Of a DNA stretch of 64,000 nt, positions 9,456 to 18,085 are shown in pieces; positions within the stretch are counted from its first letter, which is position 1; the number at the start of each line of letters is the position of its first letter. Location: NCBI RefSeq assembly GCF_000333035.1, contig NZ_BANU01000015.1, forward strand, positions 62,001 to 126,000. The letters run 5' to 3'. This DNA comes from Gordonia sihwensis NBRC 108236 (GTDB lineage: Bacteria; Actinomycetota; Actinomycetes; Mycobacteriales; Mycobacteriaceae). The position numbers and the translations under genes were made by a program. The notes under the pieces were generated by a model. It was not told where the DNA came from, searched no databases, and saw only the letters and a program-made list of their open reading frames with translations.

Positions 9456-11123
9456 CACCCGGCGGATTCGTCCGTCCTCGAGTCGCACCACCTCGTCGGC
9501 GATCGCGGTCAGCCGCGAATCGTGAGTGATGAGCAGGGTGGTGCGTCCGCGGGCCAGTCGGCGCAGCGGCCCGATCACTCCGGCGACCGACTCGTCGTCG
9601 AGCGCGGCCGTCGGCTCGTCGAGGATCAGGACGGGCGTGTTCCGGAGCATCGCCCGCGCGATGGTGATCCGTCGGCGCTGTCCGCCGGACAGTTCCAAGC
9701 CGTCGCCGGCGAGCACGGTGTCGTATCCGTCCGGCAGCGCGGCGATGAACCGATGGGCGCCGGCGTCGCGCGCCGCCTCGATGATCTCCTCCCGGCCTGC
9801 CGTCGGACGGCCGAACGCGATGTTGTCGGCCACCGTCCCCGGCCGGATGTGGGCCGTCTGCGGCAGCAGCGTGACCTGTTCGCGGACCGACGCGCCGGTC
9901 ACCTCGGACACGTTGTGGCCGCCGACGGTGACGGTGCCGGACTCCGCATCCTCCAGCGCGCAGATCAGCGATGCGAGCGTCGACTTGCCGGTGCCGCTGG
10001 GGCCGATGAGAGCCGTGATGGCACCCGGCCGCAACTCCAGGTCGACGCCTCGGAGGATCTGCCTGCCGTCGTACGCGAAGCAGACGCCGTCGAGCCGCAC
10101 GGGCACGGGGGCGCCACTCGGGACCGGTGGCAGCGGCCGCGCGTCGCCGAGTTCGGCACGGTGCACCGGTTCGTCGAGGATCTCCGCGATCCGCTCGGCG
10201 CTCACGCATGCCTCGGCCACCGCGAGCCGCACGTCGGCGATCTGTTGGAGCTTGGGATACAGCATCGCCAGGTAGCCCGACAGTGCCAGCAGCTGGCCGA
10301 CGCTGAGTGCGCCCTCACGCACCTGCCAGACGCCGACGAGGGTGACGGTGAGTGACAGACACACCTGCGCGAAGCCGAGCACTCCGCCGAAGCCGGCTTC
10401 GATGCGGGTCTGCGACACCCGGGTGCGTGCCCATCGGCGGCCGTGGCGCTCCAGCTCGTCGGCCTCGTCGCGCTCGCGGTTGTACGCGACGGTGGTCTCG
10501 TGGCCGGCCAGCGCGGAGTAGACGGCATCGGCGATGTCACTGTTCGCGGCGCGCTCGGCGTGCGTCGTCCGGCTCTGGCGCCTCCCGAAGAACGACGAGA
10601 CCGCCCACAGGGCCGGGCATGCGGCCAGTGCGACCCCCGCGACGACCGGGCTCATGACGAACGCGGCAACGATCAGACCCAGCGCGTTGGCGGCCGCCAC
10701 CGCCAGGGACATCATCCCGGTGCCGATCAAGTGCTCGACGGCTTCCAGGTCGCTCGAATGCCGCACGACGAGGTCGCCGAGCCCGCGGCGCCGATGCGTG
10801 ATCGGCGCCAACCGCTGGACGTGCGCGAACAGAGCGGTGCGCAGCCGGAGCACCACACCTTCGGAGGCCACCGTCGACAGGAGGGTGCCGACGTAGTCGG
10901 CACCGACGCTGACCGCGGTCACGGCGAGCCACAGTGCGGCGAGACGCGCGAACGACTGCCAGTCGGAGGAACCGAGGGCACCGTCGACGACATCGGATAG
11001 GAAGAACACGCCGACGGCGTCGCATGCGGCTGCGACCAGTAGAAAGAATGCGGCACCGCTCAGTGCGACGCGATGTCCGGAGGCGAAATGGGAGAATCGG
11101 CGCATCGCGGTGAGAAATGTCAT
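9189..11123 (-). CDS. ABC exporter, fused membrane and ATPase domains
   Basis: A 644-residue half-size ABC exporter. Residues 1-320 hold about six membrane helices in the type I exporter arrangement. The ATPase domain has Walker A GPSGTGKST (about 373), signature LSGGQRRR (about 476) and Walker B VLILDEP (about 496). It would work as a homodimer to export a peptide, lipid or drug. An AGGAG site precedes the ATG at 11123. The domain should end near residue 556, but no stop occurs there. About 88 further residues are read antisense through the end of the SMP-30-like gene, so this tail is probably unstructured. Upstream on the same strand are a hairpin and a 45-codon Trp-rich frame, which may be its cargo or its control element. 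Confidence 0.88.
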   Translation of the reverse strand: MTFLTAMRRFSHFASGHRVALSGAAFFLLVAAACDAVGVFFLSDVVDGALGSSDWQSFARLAALWLAVTAVSVGADYVGTLLSTVASEGVVLRLRTALFAHVQRLAPITHRRRGLGDLVVRHSSDLEAVEHLIGTGMMSLAVAAANALGLIVAAFVMSPVVAGVALAACPALWAVSSFFGRRQSRTTHAERAANSDIADAVYSALAGHETTVAYNRERDEADELERHGRRWARTRVSQTRIEAGFGGVLGFAQVCLSLTVTLVGVWQVREGALSVGQLLALSGYLAMLYPKLQQIADVRLAVAEACVSAERIAEILDEPVHRAELGDARPLPPVPSGAPVPVRLDGVCFAYDGRQILRGVDLELRPGAITALIGPSGTGKSTLASLICALEDAESGTVTVGGHNVSEVTGASVREQVTLLPQTAHIRPGTVADNIAFGRPTAGREEIIEAARDAGAHRFIAALPDGYDTVLAGDGLELSGGQRRRITIARAMLRNTPVLILDEPTAALDDESVAGVIGPLRRLARGRTTLLITHDSRLTAIADEVVRLEDGRIRRVSAAQVEHAERVAEDGAEIQDPVALRDGGDETEIEVVDPHLAGHRAVEVEGLYPDHLLRRRTDTLRDPREHLPGPQRKPEDALQHSIPR

Positions 11124-11183
11124 TTGGGTGATCTCCTGTAATCTTTCGAATCGGACCGATTCTTCTTCAAAAGAAATGCCGAG

Positions 11184-11218
11184 GCGCCGGTCCCGGAATA
11201 CATTTCCGGGACCGGCGC
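11184..11218 (-). terminator. Terminator/attenuator hairpin between the small peptide frame and the ABC exporter
   Basis: A perfect 15-bp stem (11204-11218 with 11184-11198) and a 5-base loop are followed on the minus strand by a T-rich run with TTTCTTTT. This is a classic Rho-independent terminator, unusual for having a T-tract in this genome. It ends transcripts from the small frame 36 bases past its stop and would give only partial readthrough into the exporter gene. A second, weaker hairpin (a GGTGTG-AAC arm with GTTC-CACACC) lies directly after the small frame's stop. Confidence 0.8.
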
Positions 11219-11254
11219 ATCCGAGGGTGTGGAACCCGATCAGTTCACACCTGG

Positions 11255-11392
11255 TCAGCGGACCCAGATCCAGTACCAGCGGTGATTGCGGGCATCCCAG
11301 CGACGCTCACGACGCCGACGCGGAGCGGGGTGCGCGAATCCGAAGTTCTGACGGTTGTTCTGCTCGGGGCGGCGGTTGTTGTCGAATGCCAT
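11255..11392 (-). CDS. Small Arg/Trp-rich peptide (45 residues), possible exported peptide precursor or leader peptide
   Basis: This short frame starts with ATG 8 bases after a good AAGGAG site and encodes 45 residues. An Asn/Gln-rich front (MAFDNNRRPEQNNRQNFGF) is followed by an Arg block (PRRRRERRW) and a highly aromatic end, RNHRWYWIWVR. Four of the 45 residues are Trp, three of them in the last seven positions. Codons are native, high in G/C at position three. A strong terminator follows, then the ABC exporter. I do not recognise a family. It could be a secreted or modified peptide carried by the exporter, or a leader peptide whose Trp codons control readthrough. No maturation enzyme is visible nearby. 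Confidence 0.6.
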   Translation of the reverse strand: MAFDNNRRPEQNNRQNFGFAHPAPRRRRERRWDARNHRWYWIWVR

Positions 11393-11696
11393 GTCATTCT
11401 CCTTATCCGGTCGGCTCGGCGGCTATTTCCGCTCGCGTATCTCGCGTCCGACACAGATGAATTTATGGACCCCGTCTGTGGAGGATCTGGCGCGCGACTG
11501 GCAGCATTCTGGGAACATCTCGGAACCGTCGGAACTGCGGCATTCCGCCGTGTTTCAGGCTGCTCACACGGCTCCCCGCATGTCGGTGAGGGCTTCATTA
11601 CGCGCCCGTGATCGCCGCGGCGACCGCCCGCAACACCGCCTGCCTAGCGTCGATCGCGACCCGGTCGAATGCCCGGGCGGACGAAGGAGGCACCGC
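11393..11696. other. Divergent intergenic region between the small peptide frame and narK
   Basis: About 300 bases separate the divergent starts. For the minus-strand unit, TAAATT (within GGTCCATAAATTCAT, near 11461) fits the actinobacterial TANNNT -10 pattern, with no good -35. The arms CACAGA (11452-11457) and TCTGTG (11475-11480) bracket it and may be an operator. The narK side contains the AAGGAGG site at 11684-11690. I see no further gene here. Confidence 0.4.
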
Positions 11697-13103
11697 GTGC
11701 GGATGGGACCAGCTCACACCCGACCCCGAGAACGACGAGCAGTATTCGCGTCGAGGACGATCACCGACTGGGATCCGGAGGACACCGCGGCATGGGAGGC
11801 GGGCGGATCGGCGATCGCGCGGCGCAACCTGATCTGGTCGGTGGTCGCCGAGCACGTCGGATTCTCCGTCTGGACGCTGTGGTCGGTGATGGTGCTGTTC
11901 ATGCCGTCGGACGTCTACGGCATCTCGGCGGGGGACAAGTTCCTCATCGGAGCCGTGGCCACCCTCACCGGGTCTCTGCTGCGTTTCCCGTACACCCTGG
12001 CGACATCGCGATTCGGCGGCCGCAACTGGACGGTCTTCTCGGCCGTCGTGCTGACCGTGCCGGTGACGGCGACGATCGTCCTTCTCGCGAATCCGGGTCA
12101 GCCGCTCTGGGTGTACCTGCTGTGCGCCGCACTCGCCGGGTTCGGCGGCGGCAACTTCGCGTCGTCGATGACGAACATCAACGCTTTCTATCCGCAGCGC
12201 CTCAAGGGCTGGGCCCTCGGTCTGAACGCGGGCGGCGGCAACCTCGGGGTGCCCGCGGTGCAGTTGGTGGGACTGCTGGTGATCGCGTGGACCGGGGTCG
12301 GCGAACCGTACTGGGTGTGCGCGGTCTACCTCGTGCTGCTCGCGGTGGCCGGGCTCGGCGCCGCGCTCTTCATGGACAACCTCGAGGGGCCGGGCGTGGA
12401 CCTGTCCGCGATGCGGTCGGCGATCACCGACCGCGACACGTGGCTGATCTCGCTGCTCTACATCGGGACTTTCGGCTCGTTCATCGGGTTCTCTTTCGCC
12501 TTCTCGCAGGTACTGGCGCTGAACTTCCTCGACCGCGGCGACACCGCGGCGCAGGCCTCACTGCACGCCGCGCAGATCGCCTTCATCGGCCCGCTCCTCG
12601 GGTCGGTGGCACGGGTGTACGGCGGCAGGCTCGCCGACCGGATCGGCGGCAGCCGAGTGACGCTCGGGGTGTTCGCCGGCATGGTCGGCGCCGCGGCCGT
12701 CCTCCTGGTGGGCTCGTCCCTCGAGGTTCAGGTGGTGGGCTTCGTGGCGCTCTTCGTGCTCTCCGGGATGGGGAACGGCTCGGTGTACAAGATCATCCCG
12801 TCGGTGTTCGACGCGAAGTCCCGCGCGCTGCCGCTCGACGAGGACGGGCGGGCGGCGTACTCGCGAGCCATGTCTGGAGCGGTGATCGGGATCGCGGGCG
12901 CGGTCGGCGGACTCGGCGGCGTCGGGATCAACATGGTGCTGCGACAGTCGTATCTGAGCTCCGGGTCGGCGACCGTCGCGGTGGTGGTCTTCGCCGCCTT
13001 CTATCTCGTCGCCGCGGCCGTCACCTGGCGGGCGTACGTCGGAGTGCCGCGCGCGGCGGCCGATGCGCCCGGCGCACCGCAGTCTGCGAAGCTGTCTTCA
13101 TGA
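11697..13103 (+). CDS. narK: Nitrate/nitrite transporter, NNP family of the MFS
   Basis: A 468-residue, roughly 12-helix major facilitator of the nitrate/nitrite porter family. Family blocks are present: the N-terminal DWDPEDTAAWEAGG, RNLIWSVVAEHVGFSVW in helix 1, GFGGGNFASSMTNINAFYP near helix 5 and GLNAGGGNLGV. It brings nitrate into the cytoplasm, or exchanges it for nitrite, for the assimilatory enzymes encoded downstream. I chose the GTG at 11697 because AAGGAGG ends 6 bases before it; the frame is open well upstream but looks non-coding there. The stop overlaps the next start (ATGA), so it is coupled to the HemD-like gene. Confidence 0.92.
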   Translation: MRMGPAHTRPRERRAVFASRTITDWDPEDTAAWEAGGSAIARRNLIWSVVAEHVGFSVWTLWSVMVLFMPSDVYGISAGDKFLIGAVATLTGSLLRFPYTLATSRFGGRNWTVFSAVVLTVPVTATIVLLANPGQPLWVYLLCAALAGFGGGNFASSMTNINAFYPQRLKGWALGLNAGGGNLGVPAVQLVGLLVIAWTGVGEPYWVCAVYLVLLAVAGLGAALFMDNLEGPGVDLSAMRSAITDRDTWLISLLYIGTFGSFIGFSFAFSQVLALNFLDRGDTAAQASLHAAQIAFIGPLLGSVARVYGGRLADRIGGSRVTLGVFAGMVGAAAVLLVGSSLEVQVVGFVALFVLSGMGNGSVYKIIPSVFDAKSRALPLDEDGRAAYSRAMSGAVIGIAGAVGGLGGVGINMVLRQSYLSSGSATVAVVVFAAFYLVAAAVTWRAYVGVPRAAADAPGAPQSAKLSS

Positions 13104-14242
13104 GTTCTGCCACCACCGGCGACCGGTCGGCCCCGCCCTCGCTGGCGGGGTTCACCGTCGCCGTCACCGCAGCGCGCCGAGCTGAGGAGCTCGGCGCGCT
13201 GCTCATGCGACGAGGCGCACGAGTGGTCGCCGCACCGGCGATCGAGATGGTGCCGCTGGCCGACGACCCGGCGTTGCGCGCGGGCACCGATGCGGTGATC
13301 GCGAAGCCGCCGGATCTGCTGATCCCGACGACCGGAATCGGCTTCCGCGGGTGGATCGAGGCCGCGGACGAATGGGGGCTGGCCGACGAGCTGATGGGCG
13401 CCTTCGCCGGCGCGCGCATCCTTTCGCGCGGGCCGAAGGTGACCGGGGCGTTGCGTGCGGCGGGATTGCGCGAGGAATGGTCGCCCGAGTCGGAGTCGTC
13501 GGCCGAAGTGCTGGCGCACCTGAGCCCCGACGACGTCGCCGGTCGGCGAGTGGCGGTTCAGCTGCACGGTGCGATCGACGGTTGGGACCCGAACCGCGAC
13601 TTCGTCGACGGTCTCATCGCGATGGGAGCCGATGTCGTCTCCGTGCCGGTCTACAGCTGGCGCCGGCCCGCCGATCTCGGCGACTTCGATGCGCTGATCC
13701 ACGACGTCGCCGCCCGCCGGCTGGACGCGGTGACCTTCACCTCCGGTCCGGCCGCCGTGTCGATGCTGACGCGATCGACTCAGCTGGGCGTGCGCGAGCC
13801 GTTCGTCTCCGCACTCCGGGAGGCGGTCGCCGTCTACTGCGTGGGCCCGGTGACCGCCGCGCCGCTCGAGCTGGCGGGGGTCGCCGCGCGCTGGCCGGAG
13901 CGGATGCGGCTCGGCGCGCTGGCGCGGCTCGTGGCCGAGGATCTGCCGGTCCGGGAGTCCGAACTCGCGGTGGCCGGGCACCGCCTCGGCGTGCATGCCT
14001 CGGCGGTGGTGGTCGACGGAGAGGTCCGTGACGTGCCCGCGTCGGCGCTGCGTCTGCTCAAGGCCCTCGCTCAGCGGCCGGGCACGGTGGTGTCGCGCAC
14101 CGATCTGCTCGCGGTGATCGGCGCGGGTGACGAACATGCGGTGGAGGTGGCGATCGGCAGGCTCCGGACCGCGCTGGGATGCCGCGAGATGATCGCGACG
14201 GTCGTCAAACGCGGCTACCGGCTGGCACTGGACGAGCAGTGA
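13100..14242 (+). CDS. HemD-like uroporphyrinogen-III synthase domain fused to an OmpR-type winged helix
   Basis: A 380-residue two-domain protein. Residues about 10-270 resemble uroporphyrinogen-III synthase, with two alternating Rossmann-like lobes and segments such as PTTGIGFRGW, VAVQLHGAIDG and AVTFTSGPAAVSML. Residues about 285-378 form an OmpR/PhoB-type winged helix (PASALRLLKALAQRPGTVVS, TVVKRGYRL). It matches the regulator-like HemD gene next to narK3 in M. tuberculosis (Rv0260c), as I recall it. A likely role is sensing a tetrapyrrole or siroheme intermediate to control nitrate or nitrite genes; catalysis is possible but unproven. The start overlaps the narK stop. Its last 38 bases overlap the convergent cbiX gene. 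Confidence 0.85.
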   Translation: MSSATTGDRSAPPSLAGFTVAVTAARRAEELGALLMRRGARVVAAPAIEMVPLADDPALRAGTDAVIAKPPDLLIPTTGIGFRGWIEAADEWGLADELMGAFAGARILSRGPKVTGALRAAGLREEWSPESESSAEVLAHLSPDDVAGRRVAVQLHGAIDGWDPNRDFVDGLIAMGADVVSVPVYSWRRPADLGDFDALIHDVAARRLDAVTFTSGPAAVSMLTRSTQLGVREPFVSALREAVAVYCVGPVTAAPLELAGVAARWPERMRLGALARLVAEDLPVRESELAVAGHRLGVHASAVVVDGEVRDVPASALRLLKALAQRPGTVVSRTDLLAVIGAGDEHAVEVAIGRLRTALGCREMIATVVKRGYRLALDEQ

Positions 14243-14924
14243 ACTCGCCGGCCGAGTCGATCCGGCCGCAGGCCGCGTCGACGACCGGTGCCGCGAGGCC
14301 GAGGGGGCGGGCGACGACGTCGGCCCCCGAGTCGTCCAGGCGCTGCTGAAACAGCCCGTCGGCGAGCAGGTACGACGCCACCGCGATCCGGCGTCCGGGT
14401 GTGTCCGCACGGAGGGCGGCGACGGTGTCCGGGACCGATGCGTGAGGCGAGTCCGCGCGGGTGCTCGCGAATGCGATGCGGACCGGTGTGGCCAGCCGCG
14501 CGGACAGCAGGTGCGCGGTGGTCTCGATGTCCCGCTGCGCCACCGGGTCCGCGGAGCCGGCCGCGGCCAGGACGACGGCGTCATCGCTCGTCGCCCCGGC
14601 CTCGGCCAGGCGGATCGTGAGCGCCCGGGTCAACAGCTGAGACGGTCCCAGTGCCGGGGCCAGCCGCACCGGCCGGCGGGCCGCGGCCAGGTGCGCGGCG
14701 ATGTCGACCCGCACGTGGTGTCCGCGCGCCAGGAACGCGGGCAGCACCGTGACCGGGCCGTCGGGCAGATCGGGGAGCAGGTCGCTCGGCGAGGGCCCGA
14801 CGACGTCGACGAAGCTCACCGCCACCGGCTCGTCCCGGCGGCGTCCGATCTCGTCGGCGAGCCGATAGATCAGTTCCACGCCCCGTGGGTCGCGGGTGCC
14901 GTGCGCGACGAGCAGGACGGTCAT
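14205..14924 (-). CDS. Sirohydrochlorin chelatase (CbiX/SirB-like)
   Basis: A 239-residue chelatase-fold protein expected to insert Fe2+ into sirohydrochlorin, the last step in making the siroheme that nitrite reductase needs. The N-terminal LLVAHGTRDPRG carries the catalytic His, and a second repeat contains VVLAAAGSADPVAQRD. DLPDGPVTVLPAFLARGHHVRVD is the other conserved block. The start ATG overlaps the nirD stop (ATGA), so it is the last gene of the nitrite reductase operon. A cobalt chelatase is the alternative, but context favours iron. Confidence 0.87.
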   Translation of the reverse strand: MTVLLVAHGTRDPRGVELIYRLADEIGRRRDEPVAVSFVDVVGPSPSDLLPDLPDGPVTVLPAFLARGHHVRVDIAAHLAAARRPVRLAPALGPSQLLTRALTIRLAEAGATSDDAVVLAAAGSADPVAQRDIETTAHLLSARLATPVRIAFASTRADSPHASVPDTVAALRADTPGRRIAVASYLLADGLFQQRLDDSGADVVARPLGLAAPVVDAACGRIDSAGEFTARPVPAGSRV

Positions 14925-15352
14925 CGCGGGCTCGCCGGCGAACTCGTGGCGGCCCTGAAGCCCTCGGGCCGGAAGCCGAACCGGATGTCGGGGGAGTTCG
15001 CCACGAATACGGTCCCGTCGAGCCCGATGCGGGTGCCGTACACCGGGATCCGCACTCCGGGGGAATCGAGGCAGCGTCCGTCGATGAGGCTGAACGCCTC
15101 CTTCTTCAAGGGCGAGGCGACCACCGGGAAACCGTTCCGGTCGCCGACGATGCCGCGCGACATCACCGCGGCACGCGCGATCGGATCGATGTTGCCCACC
15201 GCGCGGAGCGTGTCGTCGGCGAGCCGGAACAGCGCCACCTGCGCGCCGTCCGGCAGCAGCACGGCCACGCCGCGCAGGCGGTCGAGCCGGTCGATGTGGC
15301 ACGCGGCGGTCCAGTCGCGGGTCCAACGGTGGAGGTCGAAGGCGAGGGTCAT
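14921..15352 (-). CDS. nirD: Assimilatory nitrite reductase small subunit, NirD-type
   Basis: A 143-residue Rieske-like-fold subunit of NADH-dependent nitrite reductase. The NirD blocks are clear: VAVLLPDGAQVALFRL, VGNIDPIARAAVMSRGIVGD and VVASPLKKEAFSLIDGRCLD. As usual for NirD, the Cys-His pairs that bind the 2Fe-2S cluster in true Rieske proteins are absent. It starts at the ATG at 15352 with an AAAGG site, 46 bases after nirB, and overlaps the cbiX start by 4 bases. Confidence 0.93.
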   Translation of the reverse strand: MTLAFDLHRWTRDWTAACHIDRLDRLRGVAVLLPDGAQVALFRLADDTLRAVGNIDPIARAAVMSRGIVGDRNGFPVVASPLKKEAFSLIDGRCLDSPGVRIPVYGTRIGLDGTVFVANSPDIRFGFRPEGFRAATSSPASPR

Positions 15353-15398
15353 GACAGACCTTTCAGGTGTGTTCGGGGGGCGGGCGGAACGGGCCGGT

Positions 15399-17918
15399 TC
15401 ACGACTGCGGCAGCGCGGGCGAACCGAGCAGGACCGGAACTCGGCGCCCGTGGCTCTCGCCGAAGGCGACCGTCGGGTCGGGAACGCCGGGCGCGTTGAC
15501 GAAGGAGACGAACCGCCGGAGCTTGTCCGGGTCGTCGAGGACGCCCTTCCATTCGCATTCGTAGGCGTCGACGTGGCGGGCCATGTCGGCTTCGAAGTCG
15601 TCGGCCAGACCCAGCACGTCGTCGACCACGACGGCCTTGAGCCGATCGATGCCGCCGTCGAGTCCGTCGAGCCAGGCGGCGGTGCGCTGAAGTCGTTCGG
15701 CCGTGCGGATGTAGTACATGAGGAAACGGTCGATGTAGGCGACGAGGGTGGCATCGTCCAGGTCGCCGGCCAGGAGCTGCGCGTGCCTGGGAGTCATGCC
15801 TCCGTTGCCGCCGACGTACAGATTCCAGCCCTTCTCGGTGGCGATGACGCCGACGTCCTTCCCGCGGGCCTCGGCGCACTCGCGGGCACAGCCCGAGACG
15901 CCCATCTTGATCTTGTGCGGCGACCGCAGCCCGCGGTACCGCAGTTCCAGATCGATCGCCATCCGAACGGAGTCCTGCTGACCGTACCGGCACCAGTCGG
16001 AGCCGACGCAGCTCTTCACGGTCCGCAGCGACTTTCCGTAGGCGTGGCCCGACTCCATCCCGGCGTCCACCAGGCGCCGCCAGATCAGCGGCAGCTGGTC
16101 GACGGTGGCACCGAACATGTCGATGCGCTGACCGCCGGTGATCTTGGTGTACAGACCGAAGTCGCGGGCGATCTCGCCGATCAGAATCAGCTGTTCGGGC
16201 GTGACGTCGCCGCCCGGCATCCGCGGGACCACCGAATAGGTGCCGTTGCGCTGGATGTTCGCCAGGAAGTGATCGTTCGAATCCTGCAGCGAGGCCTGCT
16301 CGCCGTCGAGGATGTGGCCCGAGCCGATCGACGCCAGAATGGACGCGACCGTCGGCTTGCAGATGTCGCAGCCGGTGCCGGTGCCGAACCGTTCGACGAT
16401 GCCGGAGAAGGTCCGGATGTCGCAGGCCCTGATCGTCTCGAACAGCTCGGCGCGCGACTGCGCGAAGTGCTCGCACAGGGCGGTCGACTGCTCGACTCCC
16501 TCCTCGGCCAGGATCTGCGACAGCAGCGGAACGCACGAGCCGCACGACGTGCCCGCGCCGGTGCAGCCCTTGAGGGCCGCCACATCGCATGCGCCGTCGG
16601 CGATCGCGGCGCACAGCGTGCCCTTGCTGACGTCGTTGCACGAACAGATCTGCGCGTCGTCGCCGAGCGCGCCCACCCCGAGGGCCGGTGCGTCGCCGGC
16701 CGGGCTGATCAGACTCACCGGGTCTCCCGGCAGGCTCGATCCCACCAGCGGGCGCAGGAGGCCGTATGCGCTCGCGTCGCCGACGAGCACGCCGCCGAGC
16801 AGGGTGGACGCGTCGTCGGACAGCACGAGCTTGGCGTAGACGCCGCCGATCGGGTCCGAGACCACCACGTCGAGCGCTCCGGGAGTGGCGCTCAGCGCGT
16901 CGCCGAAGCTGGCGACGTCGACGCCGAGCAGTTTGAGCTTGGTGGACATGTCGGCGCCGGGGAACACCGCAGAGCCGCCCAGCAGCCGGTCGGCGACCAC
17001 CTCGGCGGTGGCGTAGCCGGGGGCCACGAGGCCGTAGCAACGACCGTCGATCGCCGCGACCTCGCCGATCGCGTAGATCGACGGGTCGCTGGTGGCACAG
17101 CGCTCGTCGGTGAGGATCCCGCCCCGTTCGGCAACCGCGAGACCGCAGTCGCGGGCGAGTTCGTCGCGGGGACGGACCCCGGCGGCGAACACCAGGAGTG
17201 CGGCGTCGACCACCGTGCCGTCGGCGAGTGTGACACGCACGCCGGCGTCGCCGGGCTCGATGGACTCGGTGCCCGACGAGAGGGACACCTCGATCCCGAG
17301 TTCGCCGATCATCCGGGCCAGGTGCTCGCCGCCCCCGGCGTCCACCTGCTGAGGCATCAGCCTCGGGTTGATCTCCACCACGTGAGGCGCCAGACCCATC
17401 AATCGAAGAGCGTTGGCGGCTTCGAGTCCGAGGAGCCCGCCGCCGACCACCATGCCGACCGGCGCGGTGCGGGCATCGCGCGCGAGGGCCCGCTCCGCGT
17501 CGGCGCGGATGGCGTCCAGATCGTCGAGGGTCCGGTAGACGTGGCAGCCCGGCGTCTCGTGTCCCGGGACCGGCGGCACGAAGGCTCGCGATCCGGTCGC
17601 CATCACCAGCGCGTCGTAGGCGATCTCGGCGCCCGAAGCGGTTCGCACCACGCGACGGTCGCGGTCGATCGCGACGACGGCGTCCCCGACCCGCAACTCC
17701 ACGGCGTCGTCGCCGTCGTAGCGGTTGCCCGCCAGCGCCAGCTCGGCCCGCTCCCAGGAGCCGACGTATCCCGAGAGCCCCACGCGGTCGTACGCGGGGT
17801 CGGTCTCCTCGCCGAGCACCACCACTCGCCATCCGCCGTCGACGTCCCGGGCGCGAAGTGCCTCGACGAAGCGGTGCCCGACCATTCCGTGTCCGATGAC
17901 CACCACGGTTTCGCTCAT
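15399..17918 (-). CDS. nirB: Assimilatory nitrite reductase large subunit, NirB-type
   Basis: An 839-residue cytoplasmic siroheme enzyme that reduces nitrite to ammonium with NAD(P)H. An FAD/NADH reductase fills the first 400 residues (start VVVIGHGMVGHRFVEAL). It is followed by a BFD-type 2Fe-2S domain (CSCNDVSKGTLC with a later CTGAGTSCGSC) and by the sulfite/nitrite reductase ferredoxin-like and 4Fe-4S/siroheme domains, whose ligands lie in CVGSDWCRYG and SGCARECAE. The length is standard. The start ATG at 17918 follows CTGGAG. It belongs to the operon nasA-nirB-nirD-cbiX. Confidence 0.95.
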   Translation of the reverse strand: MSETVVVIGHGMVGHRFVEALRARDVDGGWRVVVLGEETDPAYDRVGLSGYVGSWERAELALAGNRYDGDDAVELRVGDAVVAIDRDRRVVRTASGAEIAYDALVMATGSRAFVPPVPGHETPGCHVYRTLDDLDAIRADAERALARDARTAPVGMVVGGGLLGLEAANALRLMGLAPHVVEINPRLMPQQVDAGGGEHLARMIGELGIEVSLSSGTESIEPGDAGVRVTLADGTVVDAALLVFAAGVRPRDELARDCGLAVAERGGILTDERCATSDPSIYAIGEVAAIDGRCYGLVAPGYATAEVVADRLLGGSAVFPGADMSTKLKLLGVDVASFGDALSATPGALDVVVSDPIGGVYAKLVLSDDASTLLGGVLVGDASAYGLLRPLVGSSLPGDPVSLISPAGDAPALGVGALGDDAQICSCNDVSKGTLCAAIADGACDVAALKGCTGAGTSCGSCVPLLSQILAEEGVEQSTALCEHFAQSRAELFETIRACDIRTFSGIVERFGTGTGCDICKPTVASILASIGSGHILDGEQASLQDSNDHFLANIQRNGTYSVVPRMPGGDVTPEQLILIGEIARDFGLYTKITGGQRIDMFGATVDQLPLIWRRLVDAGMESGHAYGKSLRTVKSCVGSDWCRYGQQDSVRMAIDLELRYRGLRSPHKIKMGVSGCARECAEARGKDVGVIATEKGWNLYVGGNGGMTPRHAQLLAGDLDDATLVAYIDRFLMYYIRTAERLQRTAAWLDGLDGGIDRLKAVVVDDVLGLADDFEADMARHVDAYECEWKGVLDDPDKLRRFVSFVNAPGVPDPTVAFGESHGRRVPVLLGSPALPQS

Positions 17919-18085
17919 CGACTCCAGGTCCTTCCACTCGAGTTCGCAGCCGATCCGTTCGGCTCGGAAGCGACGTTACGAACGGGGTGTTGCGATGCCG
18001 CTCGGGTCGCGTTGCGGTCAGATGACGAGTCCCGCACCGGGTTTCGAGCATGTTTCGAGTCGGGGGGGGCGACGGGGGTGCGGCT

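Noticed and set aside
11255-11392. Assigning the small frame to the lasso-peptide or atropopeptide class
   Set aside because: No asparagine-synthetase-like cyclase, B1/B2 proteins or P450 are present near it, so only a generic exported-peptide or leader-peptide hypothesis can be supported.
11355-11696. An upstream-extended NarK start
   Set aside because: The extension is Arg/Ser-rich and lacks coding character, while the GTG at 11697 has an ideal ribosome-binding site and matches family N-termini.
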